From contig JAGVSM010000977.1 in NCBI GenBank assembly GCA_022494885.1, positions 124,001 through 188,000 on the forward strand: 64,000 bases of DNA. The letters are read 5' to 3'. The translations under genes were made by a program, and so were the position numbers. Shown in pieces: positions 13,701-24,700 of the stretch. The notes beneath the pieces are model-generated. The model was not told the DNA's origin. It saw only the letters and a list, made by a program, of their open reading frames with translations, and did no database searches. The stretch comes from Micrasema longulum. Lineage: Eukaryota > Arthropoda > Insecta > Trichoptera > Brachycentridae. How positions within the stretch are numbered: position 1 is the stretch's first letter; every line of letters starts with the position of its first letter.

Positions 13701-16700
13701 AGAAGCGAGATCTGTATGCAAAGATAGAGTTATGTGGCGTTCTATCCTCTCTGCCTACCCTTACGGGGAAACGGCGTGATGGTTTGTTGTTGTTGTCGTT
13801 GTCTATAAAGTAAAATCAAATTTTCTCAACGAAAATGACATGTGTACATTCGGATGATGAAGTACTATCGTCAGCAAAATGCAATTGAACATGTCTAAAA
13901 ATATATAAATATTCAATTTTTCATATTGACAATTGAAGATAACGTTGTTGACTTCCCATTGTATCACGGGCCGAGGGTCGTTTTCACTTTGTTTTATTTT
14001 ACCTCTGTAGTTTTCAACATTTTAAGTCTCATCATTGTCTTTTCTGCCCGCTCCACATTATTTTTCTTCAGGTGGTAATATGGGGACTCGGGAATCCAAA
14101 GAGACGACAGGAAGAATATGACCGGAGCCACAAAACACATCCAGTTGATGGTGCTGTACGAGACGAAGGGGCCCACTGCGTACATGATTAGGTTGCCGAG
14201 ATTGGCCATGCCGATAATGAGGCTCCCGAGGGCCCCCCTGATCCTTTTGTTCGCAATTTCCCCCATGTAAATAGAAATCTCCTGGGAAAGAGAAAAAAAC
14301 GTATTTAATATTTTGGAAAAAAACTACGTATTTTTGCTCTACGACAAGCTGAACTTTCTGATGAAGTGTATTTTATAAGAAAATTCAGCACTGTAGTGCT
14401 ACGGAAAATTGTATGTATGTATTGTTTTCTTACACGCGGTAAAAATTAGAGCATTTGATTAAGAGCTTCAGAAATTGGATACAATAAATGTTTCCTTGCG
14501 CGCGGTAAAAATTGGAGCATAATTAAAATTCTTAAAAACTACTTTGAACGACGTCACTGGTTCAAATGAATCAACCAATGATAAGAGAGTTATGGAATAT
14601 TTCCGGTTTGCTTACTGTTAATGAATCCATGGGCAGAACTTGTCAAGAATAAGCGAAGGAGAACCTTTGACGTCACACGCGGAGTTATTTAAAAAATACA
14701 AAACTTTGAGAAATCCTAGAGCTGATAATAGTATAAATATTGGAAAAAAAATTGGCTTAGTTCAATAGTCGGTTAACAAATAAGAAAAAAAAAACACAAA
14801 AAGAAAATATAAAACTAATTATTCATAGATGGCGCTTTTATAATTCTTTATTGAAAAATGTGATTTTTACGTTTATTTTCAATGGAAATTTTACGAAACT
14901 TTGCGGAAACATTACACTTTATTGATTGTAACAAATACCATAACAATATGGGAGTAAGGGCAGCAGACCGGCAAGAATGGAGGAGACTCTTGGATTCAGC
15001 CAAGGCCCACACAGGGCTGTCGAGCTTATGATGATGATGATGATGATGATGTAGTAAAAATTTACAAATCACAAAGTTAAAAGTATTACAGTAGAACTCC
15101 GTTTATACGAACTCTAGCTATCCATATTGCCAAATATCTAGATCGTTATCAGGAAATAAAAAATAAATAGGTTTTAAATTTTAATTTAATTGTGTAATTA
15201 ACTTTGCTGGACACAAATAGTTTTTAATGTGATCCGATTCGCTGTGTTATTTCAAAAGCGATAAAATCAAGCACTCATTAATCCGGATAATTGTAGTTTT
15301 TCTGTATTATTAAAAACACTTAAAAAATATAAGGAAAGAGTTTAAAATTCAGTATCGCTTTTTGAAATCAAACATATATCTTATCAAAGGAAAAACCTAT
15401 CATAATTATCTTAGTCATCGGAAATATTATTTTTTATGAAGAAGAGTTTATCTAGTAAAATCTTTATTGGTAACCTGAAAAACCAGATATAAAAAAAATA
15501 TTGGTAATCACCTGTTGAATCTAATATTATCTAATAATGATTGAGATCATTGAGAATACTTTTTCAAGTTTTTAAGACACATTTATTTCAATATCTCATT
15601 GGCTGATTTAAGTGGACACTTTACATACTGTAACATTATTTATTTTTGTCTCTGTTTGAACATCAATATACAGGGTGTTCTTTAAACCCTGTCACATCCG
15701 AAACCACGAAGATCAGTATGGGCAAGAAGACATATTAGAATATTCAAAAAAAAATTAGAATGCAAAAATTAAAAAAAAAAAAATACAAAAAAAAACAAAT
15801 GGTTGCTTACTTCTGCAGGGGAGAAGCGAGGGGGACGAGGCCATGTGGTTGACAGTGTATTAGACTTCCCCCTCCCCTCTCTACGCTTCACCCTTACAGA
15901 AGTAAGCAACCATTTGTTTTTTTTAATATTTTATTTTTATACATTTTATTCATTCTAAAAATTTATTTTAATGTGCCAATATGTCTTCTTGCTCATATTG
16001 ATAGTTTCGAATATGTTTAAAATTTTACCCTGTTTAATGGTGAATGTTATACGGCGTGTAAAGTTTCCAAACATTCATATTTCTTTCTCTAAAATGATCT
16101 CCATCTCGGTTGTAATTTGCTAAATATCTAGTTAATTCGATATGCTTTTTTGTGTATGCTTATTTTTTTTTAAATGTTTTAGAAACTAGAGAGACTAGAT
16201 TTTTAACTGTCCAGCGAGTGAAAATAACAATTAAAAACTATGTTATTAATTTAATATATTATTTAATATATTCCGTTATTATTCAATATATTCCGTTACT
16301 TAAAGAATACTTTATTTTACGTCATATTTAAATTTTATTTTGCTGATGTATTTTCTATGAAATATATTCATGTTACTGGAATATTTATTGAAATAAATCC
16401 CTGCAAAACTGCGGGTGCAGTTTGGCGGGAATTTTAGTGAACACACATAAAATTGCGTATGTAAACATTTTTCAATAAAAAAAAACAATTCCAAAACTTC
16501 CATATCTTCTTCTCAAAAATTATATTCTCTCTTGTAATATGTTAATTTTGAGAACTCCCTAGGCGATGAAATCCAGTCCAGACATTTCGTTGCCATGACC
16601 CGTATTTTTGTCGAGGGAAAAATGGCGGTTTGCCTCATATCAACAAATATAATTTTTCGATCAGTTTTTCATTCATAAGCAAATATTTTGCACACAGACC

Positions 16701-19700
16701 TACCTGATAAGGTGTGAACTTGGCATTTTCCAGTCCGAAATGTACTAAATGGTGTTTATAATTATAATTCTATAAACGCACTTAAGTAGCTTTAAAAATA
16801 TTTTCTACTTTTACGAAATCCATAAAAATGTACATGATGTACTATTTTGTTGTTCAAAATTGACAAAATATTATGTGAAAAATGTTATTTGATGTTAGTT
16901 AAAATTTGCAACGGTGTGGCGAGGCGTGGGTGTTTTTTATAAGCTAAAAAAATATTCATATTTATCATCTTACAACCAAAGCCATTGCTCCAGATAGGCC
17001 GCTGATGAACCTCGAAGTATACATTAAGTATGGATTTCTTACAAATAGCATCATTCCCTGAAACAAAAAAATATTGTTAGTATAATTCAAAAACAGTTTA
17101 TTCATAATATTAAATATAAATAAGAAAATCACTATGAAAAAGAAAAACTAACTCCTAGCTCTTCGGTTTGATCCCGGGCTCTTACTGTTGCTCTATTCTA
17201 CTAACGCATACAATTGCAATTTTTGAACACACACTGTTTCACGTTGCACCAAGGGTCACATAGATTCTTACTTGGCAAATTAATTATTTCTAACTCAGAA
17301 TTAATTACAGTTTTCACATTTAATTACAAAAAAAACGTATATATTTTTCAAAATAACCGTATTTTTTTTGTTTGAAAAAAGTTCCGTGGACTCAGTATCA
17401 GAGACGTCCACCGTCCTCGGCGAGTGGAACGTGAATAAATGGACATTTGTAATCTGGCTTTTTTGTATGAAGATTTGTGTAGGATTTTTAAACCCTTAAA
17501 ATGGCGACAGTTTATACGATATAATGACCCAACAAAACTTATTTTAAAGAAAAAGAAACATGAGACTTAGACGAAAATTTAAGCATTACGATAAACTAAA
17601 AAATAAGATCGTACCATATTTACAAATACGTTAATTACCTATTCGAAAAATGGCTGTTTTTATTAATTTCATAATATTTGAGAATTTTTTTCACTAACTT
17701 ACAAGATAAAAATAAAATAAACAAAAGATATTGAGCCCTAGAAGAAAGTTCAAATTTTGACAAAATTTTTTTAAAATTTGGCTAAGACTACTACAAGTAC
17801 TTTAAATATCCCATCAAAATATTACATTTTAGCATTTTTCAGGCCACTCCCCATTAAGTATTTTTTAAGTTAAAATACAAATTATGAACAATTTTTTTCT
17901 GACTTGTCTTTTTTTGGTTGGCCGGAAGATATTACTTTTAGCAATGAGTTCGCGAAAGTGCATATATTTTTGAACTTTAAGTTTAATAAATTAAAAAAAT
18001 AAAAGTTTTCTTTGCTATAAATCCATTATTATTATTTACCGATCCCACAATACCTGGTGCAGCCAGAAGGAGTATCGTCCTCTTCCTTCCAATCTTGTCT
18101 CCGAGGTACTGAGCCGCGAGGCAACCCGGCAAGGCGCCAAGGGCCACGAGGGATGCCAACCACGAGCATTGTTCCTGAAAGAAAATTAATTAAGAAATAT
18201 TACCATAGCTTTGTCCTCTTATATTCTAAATGCCATAGCGGCCGTAGAAAACGTTTTTATAGCGTGAATTTAGTATGTAAATACGCTATAATATAGTTTA
18301 AAATGTTAGTGACTGTCTTGCTCTACAAGATTCTATTGATTATTTTCATAACTGGTGCAAAATAAATAACCTTGAATTAAATATAAACAAATGCAAAATA
18401 ATTTCTTACCGTAGATCTAAAAAAAGATTACTTTTGATTATAAACTTAATGACCAAATTCTTTCTAGACAACAAACTAAATTTTCATGAACACATTGACA
18501 TATATCATTAACAAATCGCTTATATTCTTTGGATTTATTTACAGAGCTACATCCGATTTTGAAAACATATTAACTCTAAAAACACTTTACTACTTATTGG
18601 TTCGTTCCATTCTTGAATACGTTTCCGTAATATGGTCTCCTTCATATATGTTACTCATATAAATTGCATCGAATCAGTTCAGCATAAATTTATAAGAAAA
18701 ATTGCGTACAAACTAGGAATCACAAGAGATCACTATGACTATACCAGCATAGAACTTTTCCTGAATATTTCCAGTCTCTCGCAACGTCGATTTAATGCAG
18801 ATTTAATTTGCATGTAGTTTATTTGATATCCCGACTATTCTCCAACAAATATCTTCAATGAAATTCTGTTCCTCGGTCATCATAAGACTAATTATGGTTT
18901 CCACGCGCCTCTACCGAGAATGATTAGATTTGTAAATAAAAAACCGAGTTCTAAATTATTTTGATTGTAAATTGAGATTTTTTACAAATAGGCTGAAGAA
19001 ATATTCCCAATTAACTGCCTGTATATTTGTAGGATTAACCTGGATTCCATAATGCCTGTCTAATGTATTAACTTATCTTTGCTTTTCTTTGTTGTAATGC
19101 TTCTATTATTTGTTACTGTATTATTATTGTTTTTCGTTGTACGATTTGTTTGAACTGAACATTGTCCGTAAATTTGTTAAATGAATAAATAAATACGCGC
19201 TACAAAAGTGTTTTCTACGGCCGCGAGAGCGTTCGGAATAGTATCGCGGGAGTGATTAAATCTGAAAATTAACAAACAGCACAGCAACAGTAGGAGCTAT
19301 TAAAAACCAAGTGAAATCAAATGAAAATATATTGAGCGTGTTATGTTTATTTTTTATACACAGCTTTCAAATGATTTTTGGGTCGCAGGGCGTAGGAATA
19401 TTAATTTTGCAGAATGACATTTTAATACATATATAATAAAATAAAACATGTGGTGTAGTATATATATCAGACACGAGTTTAATTATTAGAACATAACTAG
19501 TTTTAGGTATTAGAATATATTTATATTTACACCATATCCATAACTCCACGCATATCCATAACTCCAAATAACCTAATATTTATGTATATCCAAAAACCTT
19601 TCTCAAAAACTCTGTTGAAAATAAATTGATTTCACTTTAATGTATTTAAAATAGCTTTACGCGTAAATACAATGTCATCATTATGTATTAGTTTGTTAAA

Positions 19701-22700
19701 ATTTACTGCAATAATTTGCCTTTTACAATTTAATTCTCCCACATAATTAAATGAAGTGCTTTAAAATGTAAAATTAAATAAACAGGAAATTTTATTAAAA
19801 GCATTATATTAACGTTATAACAAAGCAACAACTTAAAAAGAAAAACACAATAATTATATTTATATATAGAAAAACTTAATAATAATAAAACAAATCAATA
19901 CAAAAATAGGTCCTAGACATTATTCAAATTACAAATAAAAATGTGCAAACGTTTTTAAAATACGGGCGATAAAAAAATATTTTTGTATATTTTTTTTGTA
20001 AATTATTTTGGTCGTTTATTATAAAAATTATTTTTTCTTGCTAGTAATATTGATTTTAACGTAGGTTATTACGAAAACGACTTGGAATATGGTGTAAAGC
20101 TAGGGTTTCCTAGGACAGCGGTGCCCGTATCTCAACGGCCGTAATGAACGGTGATGCGGTGGACAGCCGTCGTAACGGTGACTAGAGAGTGGTTTTATTT
20201 TTTAACGATGTTATCAACACCGTTTTCCTAGTAAACCACTCCCTAGTCACCGTTACGACGGCTGTCCATCGCATCACCGTTCACTACGGCCGTTAAGATA
20301 CGGGCACCGCTGTCCTAGGAAACCCTAGCTTAATTAATACGTTACGACGTACCTTTGTGATTTCAATATTGGCTTCCCCAGATAATAATTTCGGTATAAC
20401 CGGAGAAGACCATCCGAGCAACATTCCATGGTAGACAAGTGACAACGTTACTGAAAAAATAATTTAATATAAATAATAAAAAAAATAAGTTGTTTCGAAG
20501 ATGACATCTTTTTAAAATTATATTAAAATTTTATTTAATTTTAATTTATTGAAATCTACAGTCATATATACAATAATACGGTTATAATATAATATATACT
20601 TAAAACTAGAGTAAATGATTTCAAACTTATAATTATCAATATAGTAATGCGTCATAAATAAAGTTATATTTTACGAAAATAGAATTTGTAAAATCATTAA
20701 TAAAATGTAAGTATATATTTACCATTGTAAATTTAAAAAAATAATAATAATATTAATATTGTATTTACAATTTATGCATATTTATGAAATGATATGCACC
20801 TTCGATATAAGTAATCCTTTCCAAAATCGACCGCCATCGTTAACGCTAAGAAATGATTAAAAATGATTTTTTAATTTAATTAAACAATGTTTTGAGTATG
20901 TCTAAATGCTTGCAGACTGGCTGGATTTCCTCCCTAGGGATTCAGATCTAAATTTGTTGCCAATAGATGGAAAACATTTTTGAGATGAGAATATGGAAGT
21001 CTACGTATTTATAGGGCTTATGACCTGTTGTTGGCTGGTTTAAGTGGCCACTTTACACGCTGTGTAACATTCACCATTCTGCCTATTTTTGAACATCCAC
21101 ATATCCTTAACTTTTCCATCTGTTGACTTTTGTGAAGTAAAGTAGCTGAAACCTTTATTATGTTGGTAAGATTCATCTATTGTATCTTTGTGCTGATAGA
21201 AGGTAATGAAGAAGTACATTATATTCACTTCATTGGATTGTGAAAAAGTGGGAAGTGAATTCTTCACTGACTAGAATTAAATTTATTGGACATGATCAAT
21301 TTGCCGAAATTATTAAAAAACTTTTTTAAATCCTTGAAATTAGTTTTGGAAGCCACCAGATCTGCATATCCGACAAGACCTATGACAGGGCCACGGATAG
21401 TAGCGAGAAGCTCCATTCGGTTTTGCACAATTGTATTATTTGGTTAAGGATATAAAAATCCGGCATTCATTTTTTTTTCAGTTTCAGTGCTGCAGAGCAG
21501 CGTTTATTTTATAATTAAAAAAATACATACAAGAATTTGTTACCCACTAAGTCTAAAGACTTTTCGGTGGGACACGTTTTTTATTTATGACAGGTTTATA
21601 TTACATTTATTTTATTTATATTTTACAAATTTATTTATAAACAGGCACTATAAAGTATCAAGAAGATATTTCTTCAGTTCTTTTTTTTCATTTGAAGATC
21701 TTTCATGTTTAATGATGGTTTGTGGGAGATCATTGAACAATCTTGGAACAACGCAATTTAATGTTCGCTCTCCGAAGTAATTTGTAATTCGGGGAACAAA
21801 CAGGGAGCCCTTAGTTTTTAATCTAGTGTTGTGAGTGTAGGAAACTCTTTTTTTATATTCCGGATCAACAAAGTGATCTACAATCAATTTGTAGTCACAA
21901 CGTTGTTTTACCGGTAGGACATTACAGAATTTAAAAATATACACCTTCGGCCATATGTTTCGCCTCACGGATTATGCTTCCGGTACAATCCCAATCCAAT
22001 TTTCAAACATCGGTTATAAGGCGGACGGATAAAATATAATATTTGCAAACTCATGGCCTTTCATTTTGACTAGCGAGTTGAGTTAGCTGTCACAACATCG
22101 GGAATTTGATTTATTTCATTTATATTGGCATCGTCGTGGTTTTTGGCCTGTTTTCTACCATGCACGATGCACGAGGTCCCGAGATTCCCGGAAAGGTCGG
22201 CAATAAATATTTATTAAAAAAAAATTATTTCACTAAAACATTTCATAGTTAATTAGCTTATTCACATTTTCTGGATTTACTCTACACATGTTAAATTTTG
22301 TATTTTTAAATTTCCGATTACCCTTATTAATTCCCCTATACATATTTAAGTTTATGAGAAAATTTAATGTTTTTTTTAAATCTGTTAATAGACTATTAAA
22401 CTAAGCCAAAGTATTTAAAAAAATAATTTATATGCTGTATTATCAGCGCTATGACTTTTTTCAGTTTTGTAATTTTTAAATTACTTCGTTTATCACGTCA
22501 CAAATTCTGGTCAAAAGGTCTGCTGATTGGTCAGTTGAGAACTTGTGACATAGTTCAAAGTAGTTAGTTTTTATTAAATCATTTTGATTATTTTTTTCGT
22601 ACGTTTTCGAGAAACTTCGCGTACATTGAGTGCCCTAATTTGTACCGCGTGTGAAAAATATTTTTTATATCTAATTTTCCCTATCATTAAACTTCCGCAT

Positions 22701-23266
22701 TGTTTTCTGACAGGTTTAATCATTTTATAGAATCACACCCACATCAATAAAGTTTTCAGCGTTTTTCCGCAACAATATCAATTTACACATAAAATAATTG
22801 TAGCAATTAGGATGTTCAATCGTTTCAAAATGGTGAATATTATATATTGTGCAAAGGATCACCCAATTCAATAATTTATATATTTTTTAAAAAATAAATA
22901 TTTGCGTTCTTATGATTTACCCAAATATTTAATTTTGAGGGCCATTTTCAACGAGTTGTAAATAACTCACTATTAGAAAATGACAAGTCGAAAGCTGTGT
23001 AAACTTAACTTACGTATTCCGTTTTAAGATATTATTTACCTAATATTTGAATCCGCAAAAAAAATATTTTAGAAAATTGAAAAGAGACATTATAGAAAAA
23101 AAAGTACTTTTGTGTCAATTTTCCATGTTAAAAAATGTTGATTGTAAAATAAAAAAGTAGTGTTTATGAAATAAAAAATAAAAATATATAATAATATAAC
23201 AACATATTGTTACACTGACTTACCGCTAAAGGCTGCTGCATATTGTATTAAAAGTCTTTCTGTCAT
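7744..23266 (-). CDS. Tret1: Facilitated trehalose/sugar transporter, Tret1-like (8 coding exons, 474 aa)
   Basis: Major facilitator superfamily sugar transporter of the plasma membrane, predicted 12-helix, moving trehalose or a related sugar by facilitated diffusion. Exons on the minus strand: 23224-23266, 20353-20450, 18040-18174, 16974-17057, 14003-14281, 10925-11045, 10715-10849 and 7744-8273. All junctions are GT-AG and phases agree, giving 1425 nt. The protein starts MTERLLIQYAAAFS. Family signatures visible: GDKIGRK (72-78), EISIYMGEIANKRIRG (121-136), PESPYYHL (184-191), the helix-7 QQMTG (259-263), DKMGRRP (307-313) and PETMGKT (439-445). The length fits the family. Introns are large and full of LINE, foldback and R1 insertions, but the coding exons are intact. 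The exact substrate cannot be read from sequence; paralogues in this family transport different sugars. Confidence 0.93.
8411..8920 (+). mobile_element. LINE 3' fragment in transporter intron
   Basis: An ORF from 8436 to 8681 encodes the end of a non-LTR retrotransposon reverse-transcriptase protein, with the typical YNTRYSG and YNKLPEELR motifs, followed by an AT-rich 3' region. Only the last 81 or so codons remain, so it is a 5'-truncated copy. It lies opposite to the host gene in intron 7. Confidence 0.65.
9505..10550 (-). mobile_element. 5'-truncated non-LTR retrotransposon (reverse transcriptase part)
   Basis: An intact ORF of about 305 residues (9624-10541) begins in the middle of a reverse transcriptase. 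The catalytic FADDMK box is near its N-terminus and is followed by LNPSKC and the thumb/C-terminal motifs LVRSNLEYASQIWNP and IENIQKK. The ORF is closed only at its 3' end. The element ends on the left in a T-rich tract (A-rich tail on the minus strand) near 9505-9530. Clade probably CR1/Jockey-like; inferred from motif style only. It sits in intron 7 of the transporter, in the same orientation. Confidence 0.8.
11240..12175 (+). mobile_element. 5'-truncated LINE with simple-repeat 3' tail
   Basis: The 171-residue ORF at 11264-11779 is the C-terminal end of a reverse-transcriptase polyprotein: LANSVLTYGLIGWG, HNTRYSN and LLPESWKDG are typical. A TG/TATG-rich 3' UTR follows (11860-11970), and the element ends in a tandem aaat tail near 12148-12173, typical of target-primed insertion. 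It lies in intron 5 of the transporter, antisense to it. Confidence 0.75.
12347..12521. repeat. Foldback MITE
   Basis: The left arm (aaaatggagtaaatcc ... aacccctaccactcccctac) and the right arm (gtaggagaggggtaggggtt ... gatttactccattttt) are inverted copies separated by about 35 bases. No ORF. Non-autonomous DNA element. Confidence 0.7.
12597..13800 (+). pseudogene. Broken RTE-like LINE reverse transcriptase
   Basis: Three ORF blocks in different frames resemble one reverse transcriptase: a fingers/palm part with AQGFDNV, LFNRCLEKEYIPPDWRKA and NYRAISL (12652-12933), then EFVYLGSMFTRDG (13158 onward), then the C-terminal YGSEVWTW, LRWFGHVERMD and GRPRKTWHDQI (13321-13779). A stop, frameshifts and an internal deletion of the catalytic region separate them. 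The GRPRKTW ending and the short ttgttgttgttg tail fit the RTE/BovB style. Dead copy in intron 5 of the transporter. Confidence 0.75.
14940..15057 (+). mobile_element. LINE 3' terminus with (GAT)n tail
   Basis: The plus strand encodes ADRQEWRRLLDSAKAHTGLS ending at a stop, a C-terminus common to a large class of insect LINEs, directly followed by about ten gat repeats. Only the last 30 codons survive. Located in intron 4 of the transporter. Confidence 0.6.
15671..16032. repeat. Foldback MITE with long terminal inverted repeats
   Basis: Begins cagggtgttctttaaaccct and ends ttaccctg, with inverted tracts gcaagaagacatatt and aatatgtcttcttgc. An inner pair (ttgcttacttctg and cagaagtaagcaa) extends the pairing so the element can form one long hairpin. 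Fragments of repeat R1 lie on both sides, suggesting insertion into an R1 copy. Confidence 0.7.
18236..19225 (+). mobile_element. Broken LINE nested between inverted arms
   Basis: From about 18310 the plus strand encodes degraded reverse-transcriptase C-terminal pieces (LELNINKCKIISY, then after frameshifts LLVRSILEYVSVIWSP-like sequence, then a block at 18632-18817). The 3' end is gaataaataaatac near 19190. It is flanked by agcggccgtagaaaac (18236) and its inverted copy gttttctacggccgc (19211), so it seems to have landed inside another element. Intron 2 of the transporter. Confidence 0.55.
20097..20331. repeat. Near-perfect 99-bp inverted repeat (hairpin element)
   Basis: The left arm 20097-20195 (aagctagggtttcctaggac ...) and the right arm 20233-20331 (... 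gtcctaggaaaccctagctt) are almost exact reverse complements with a 37-base loop. The element is GC-richer than its surroundings and ends 21 bases from the splice donor of transporter exon 2 (20353-20450). No ORF; a palindromic MITE is likely. Confidence 0.85.
20885..21131 (-). repeat. Dispersed repeat family R1, longest reverse copy
   Basis: Runs from ttttgagtatgtctaaatgc through ggtttaagtggccactttac to ccatctgttg. It is the most complete copy of the family in this window and defines its extent. Located in intron 1 of the transporter. Confidence 0.6.
21590..21985 (-). mobile_element. LINE 3' fragment
   Basis: The minus-strand ORF 21648-21968 carries SYTHNTRLKTKGSLFVPR, FGERTLNCVVPRLFNDLP and a basic end, the usual C-terminus of a non-LTR retrotransposon protein. 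It is truncated at both ends. Intron 1 of the transporter. Confidence 0.6.
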
Positions 23267-24359
23267 TTTGTTTTTTTTTACTTATACGTTATTTTGAGAT
23301 CGGAATTCAGTCTTGATCGGAACACACTCTTGTCAGAAAACAACCTTCTCTCGTTCGCTTATAATATACTGACTTAAAATAGCCTTGATTGCTAATTTAT
23401 CTCAAAAGATAATAAATATTATAATGATTGACTGCCAAAATGTGATATCCCACTAGTAAAACAGCTGTTATCAGAATTCAGAATGATTTGACAAAATATT
23501 GATAAATTAGCTTAGAATAATTCAATCAAACAGTTGTCGCTATATAAACAGCATCTGTAGCTACTTGCTAGATATTGTTTAAGTTGCTCGTGGTAGTTAT
23601 AATATAACTATTATTGTTGGAAACATTTCATATAAAATTAATCGAGTTCTGGGCCTCAATTATGAACGCTATCTTCAACTGTATATATCGAGACGGTATA
23701 CTTAACTTCTGTACTATCTGTATCTTCCTCGGTATGTTTTACCTACTTGCCATATCGACATCATATGATCGAAACGAACGAATGACCGCAAAAATTAGTC
23801 CGCGTTCCTTACTTCATTAACATTAAAAATAATTGTCATTTATATTTTAAATAGGCTTCTGTGATAGAAAGTGCCCACTTTGAAGCGATTATAAACTCCA
23901 AAAAATCCCAATTTAAACAAAAAATGCTCGCTTAAACATGATTTTAAAAAGACTTTTTTCACTTGCCAAGACGATATGCTTTATATCGTTTGTATCTATC
24001 TACCGAGTGACTACAAAGCCGACTCCTCTAACGTCTCGATACATTCATTCCGGAAGATAGTAAAACAGACGGAAATATATAATTACTATTTATTTTTTTA
24101 TAGTGGCAACTTTCTTACGCCTAGACACTCTTATATGTTCAAAGGCCAGAATATAGTGACATTATTTTTTGCATCTAGTCACTCGTTTCGGAAACTTTCA
24201 GCGTGTCAGAATTTAATTCGACTTCAAAATTTACTTATTTCTCTCTTATATTTTGAAAAAAAGAAAAGAAAAGAAACTTTAAGAAAAAAAGTACCAACCT
24301 CAAAACGATTAAAAATTTAAGTAAATCGTAAAGGAAAAATTGCTCGGTGGAACAAAATT

Positions 24360-24700
24360 TTCGTCACTTTTGATGCGTAGATAAACGTATCGAGGGGTTC
24401 TAGACCCGTCGGTATTAACCTCTATACTTACATCAAAACTTAAAGGCCGGGGGATCGGTAGTGTATCTTAGTAGTCGGTCGGAAGACTTTTATCTTCAAC
24501 TTTGACGTCATACTGAAACGTCATTTGTCATTTCAGTGCGTAGATGTGTGTACCGTGACGTACGCTTCCCCTTGTTTCATAACGATGTACCTACCCAAAA
24601 CTTGAAGGTGGGGGGTCGGTAGTGTATCTTCGTAATATCTAGAGAGAATTTATTTTCAACTATACCGTCAAGGTGAAGGAATGAAGTCTTTATCTTCCCA
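24360..24700 (+). repeat. Imperfect tandem duplication, about 160-bp period
   Basis: aaaacttaaaggccggggg with cggtagtgtatctt near 24435 recurs as aaaacttgaaggtggggg with cggtagtgtatctt near 24596. The copies have diverged and there is no ORF. Confidence 0.45.

Noticed and set aside
23614..24320. Short plus-strand ORFs upstream of the transporter
   Set aside because: Composition and lack of homology suggest chance ORFs; the supposed membrane segment in the first is explained by AT-rich codons.
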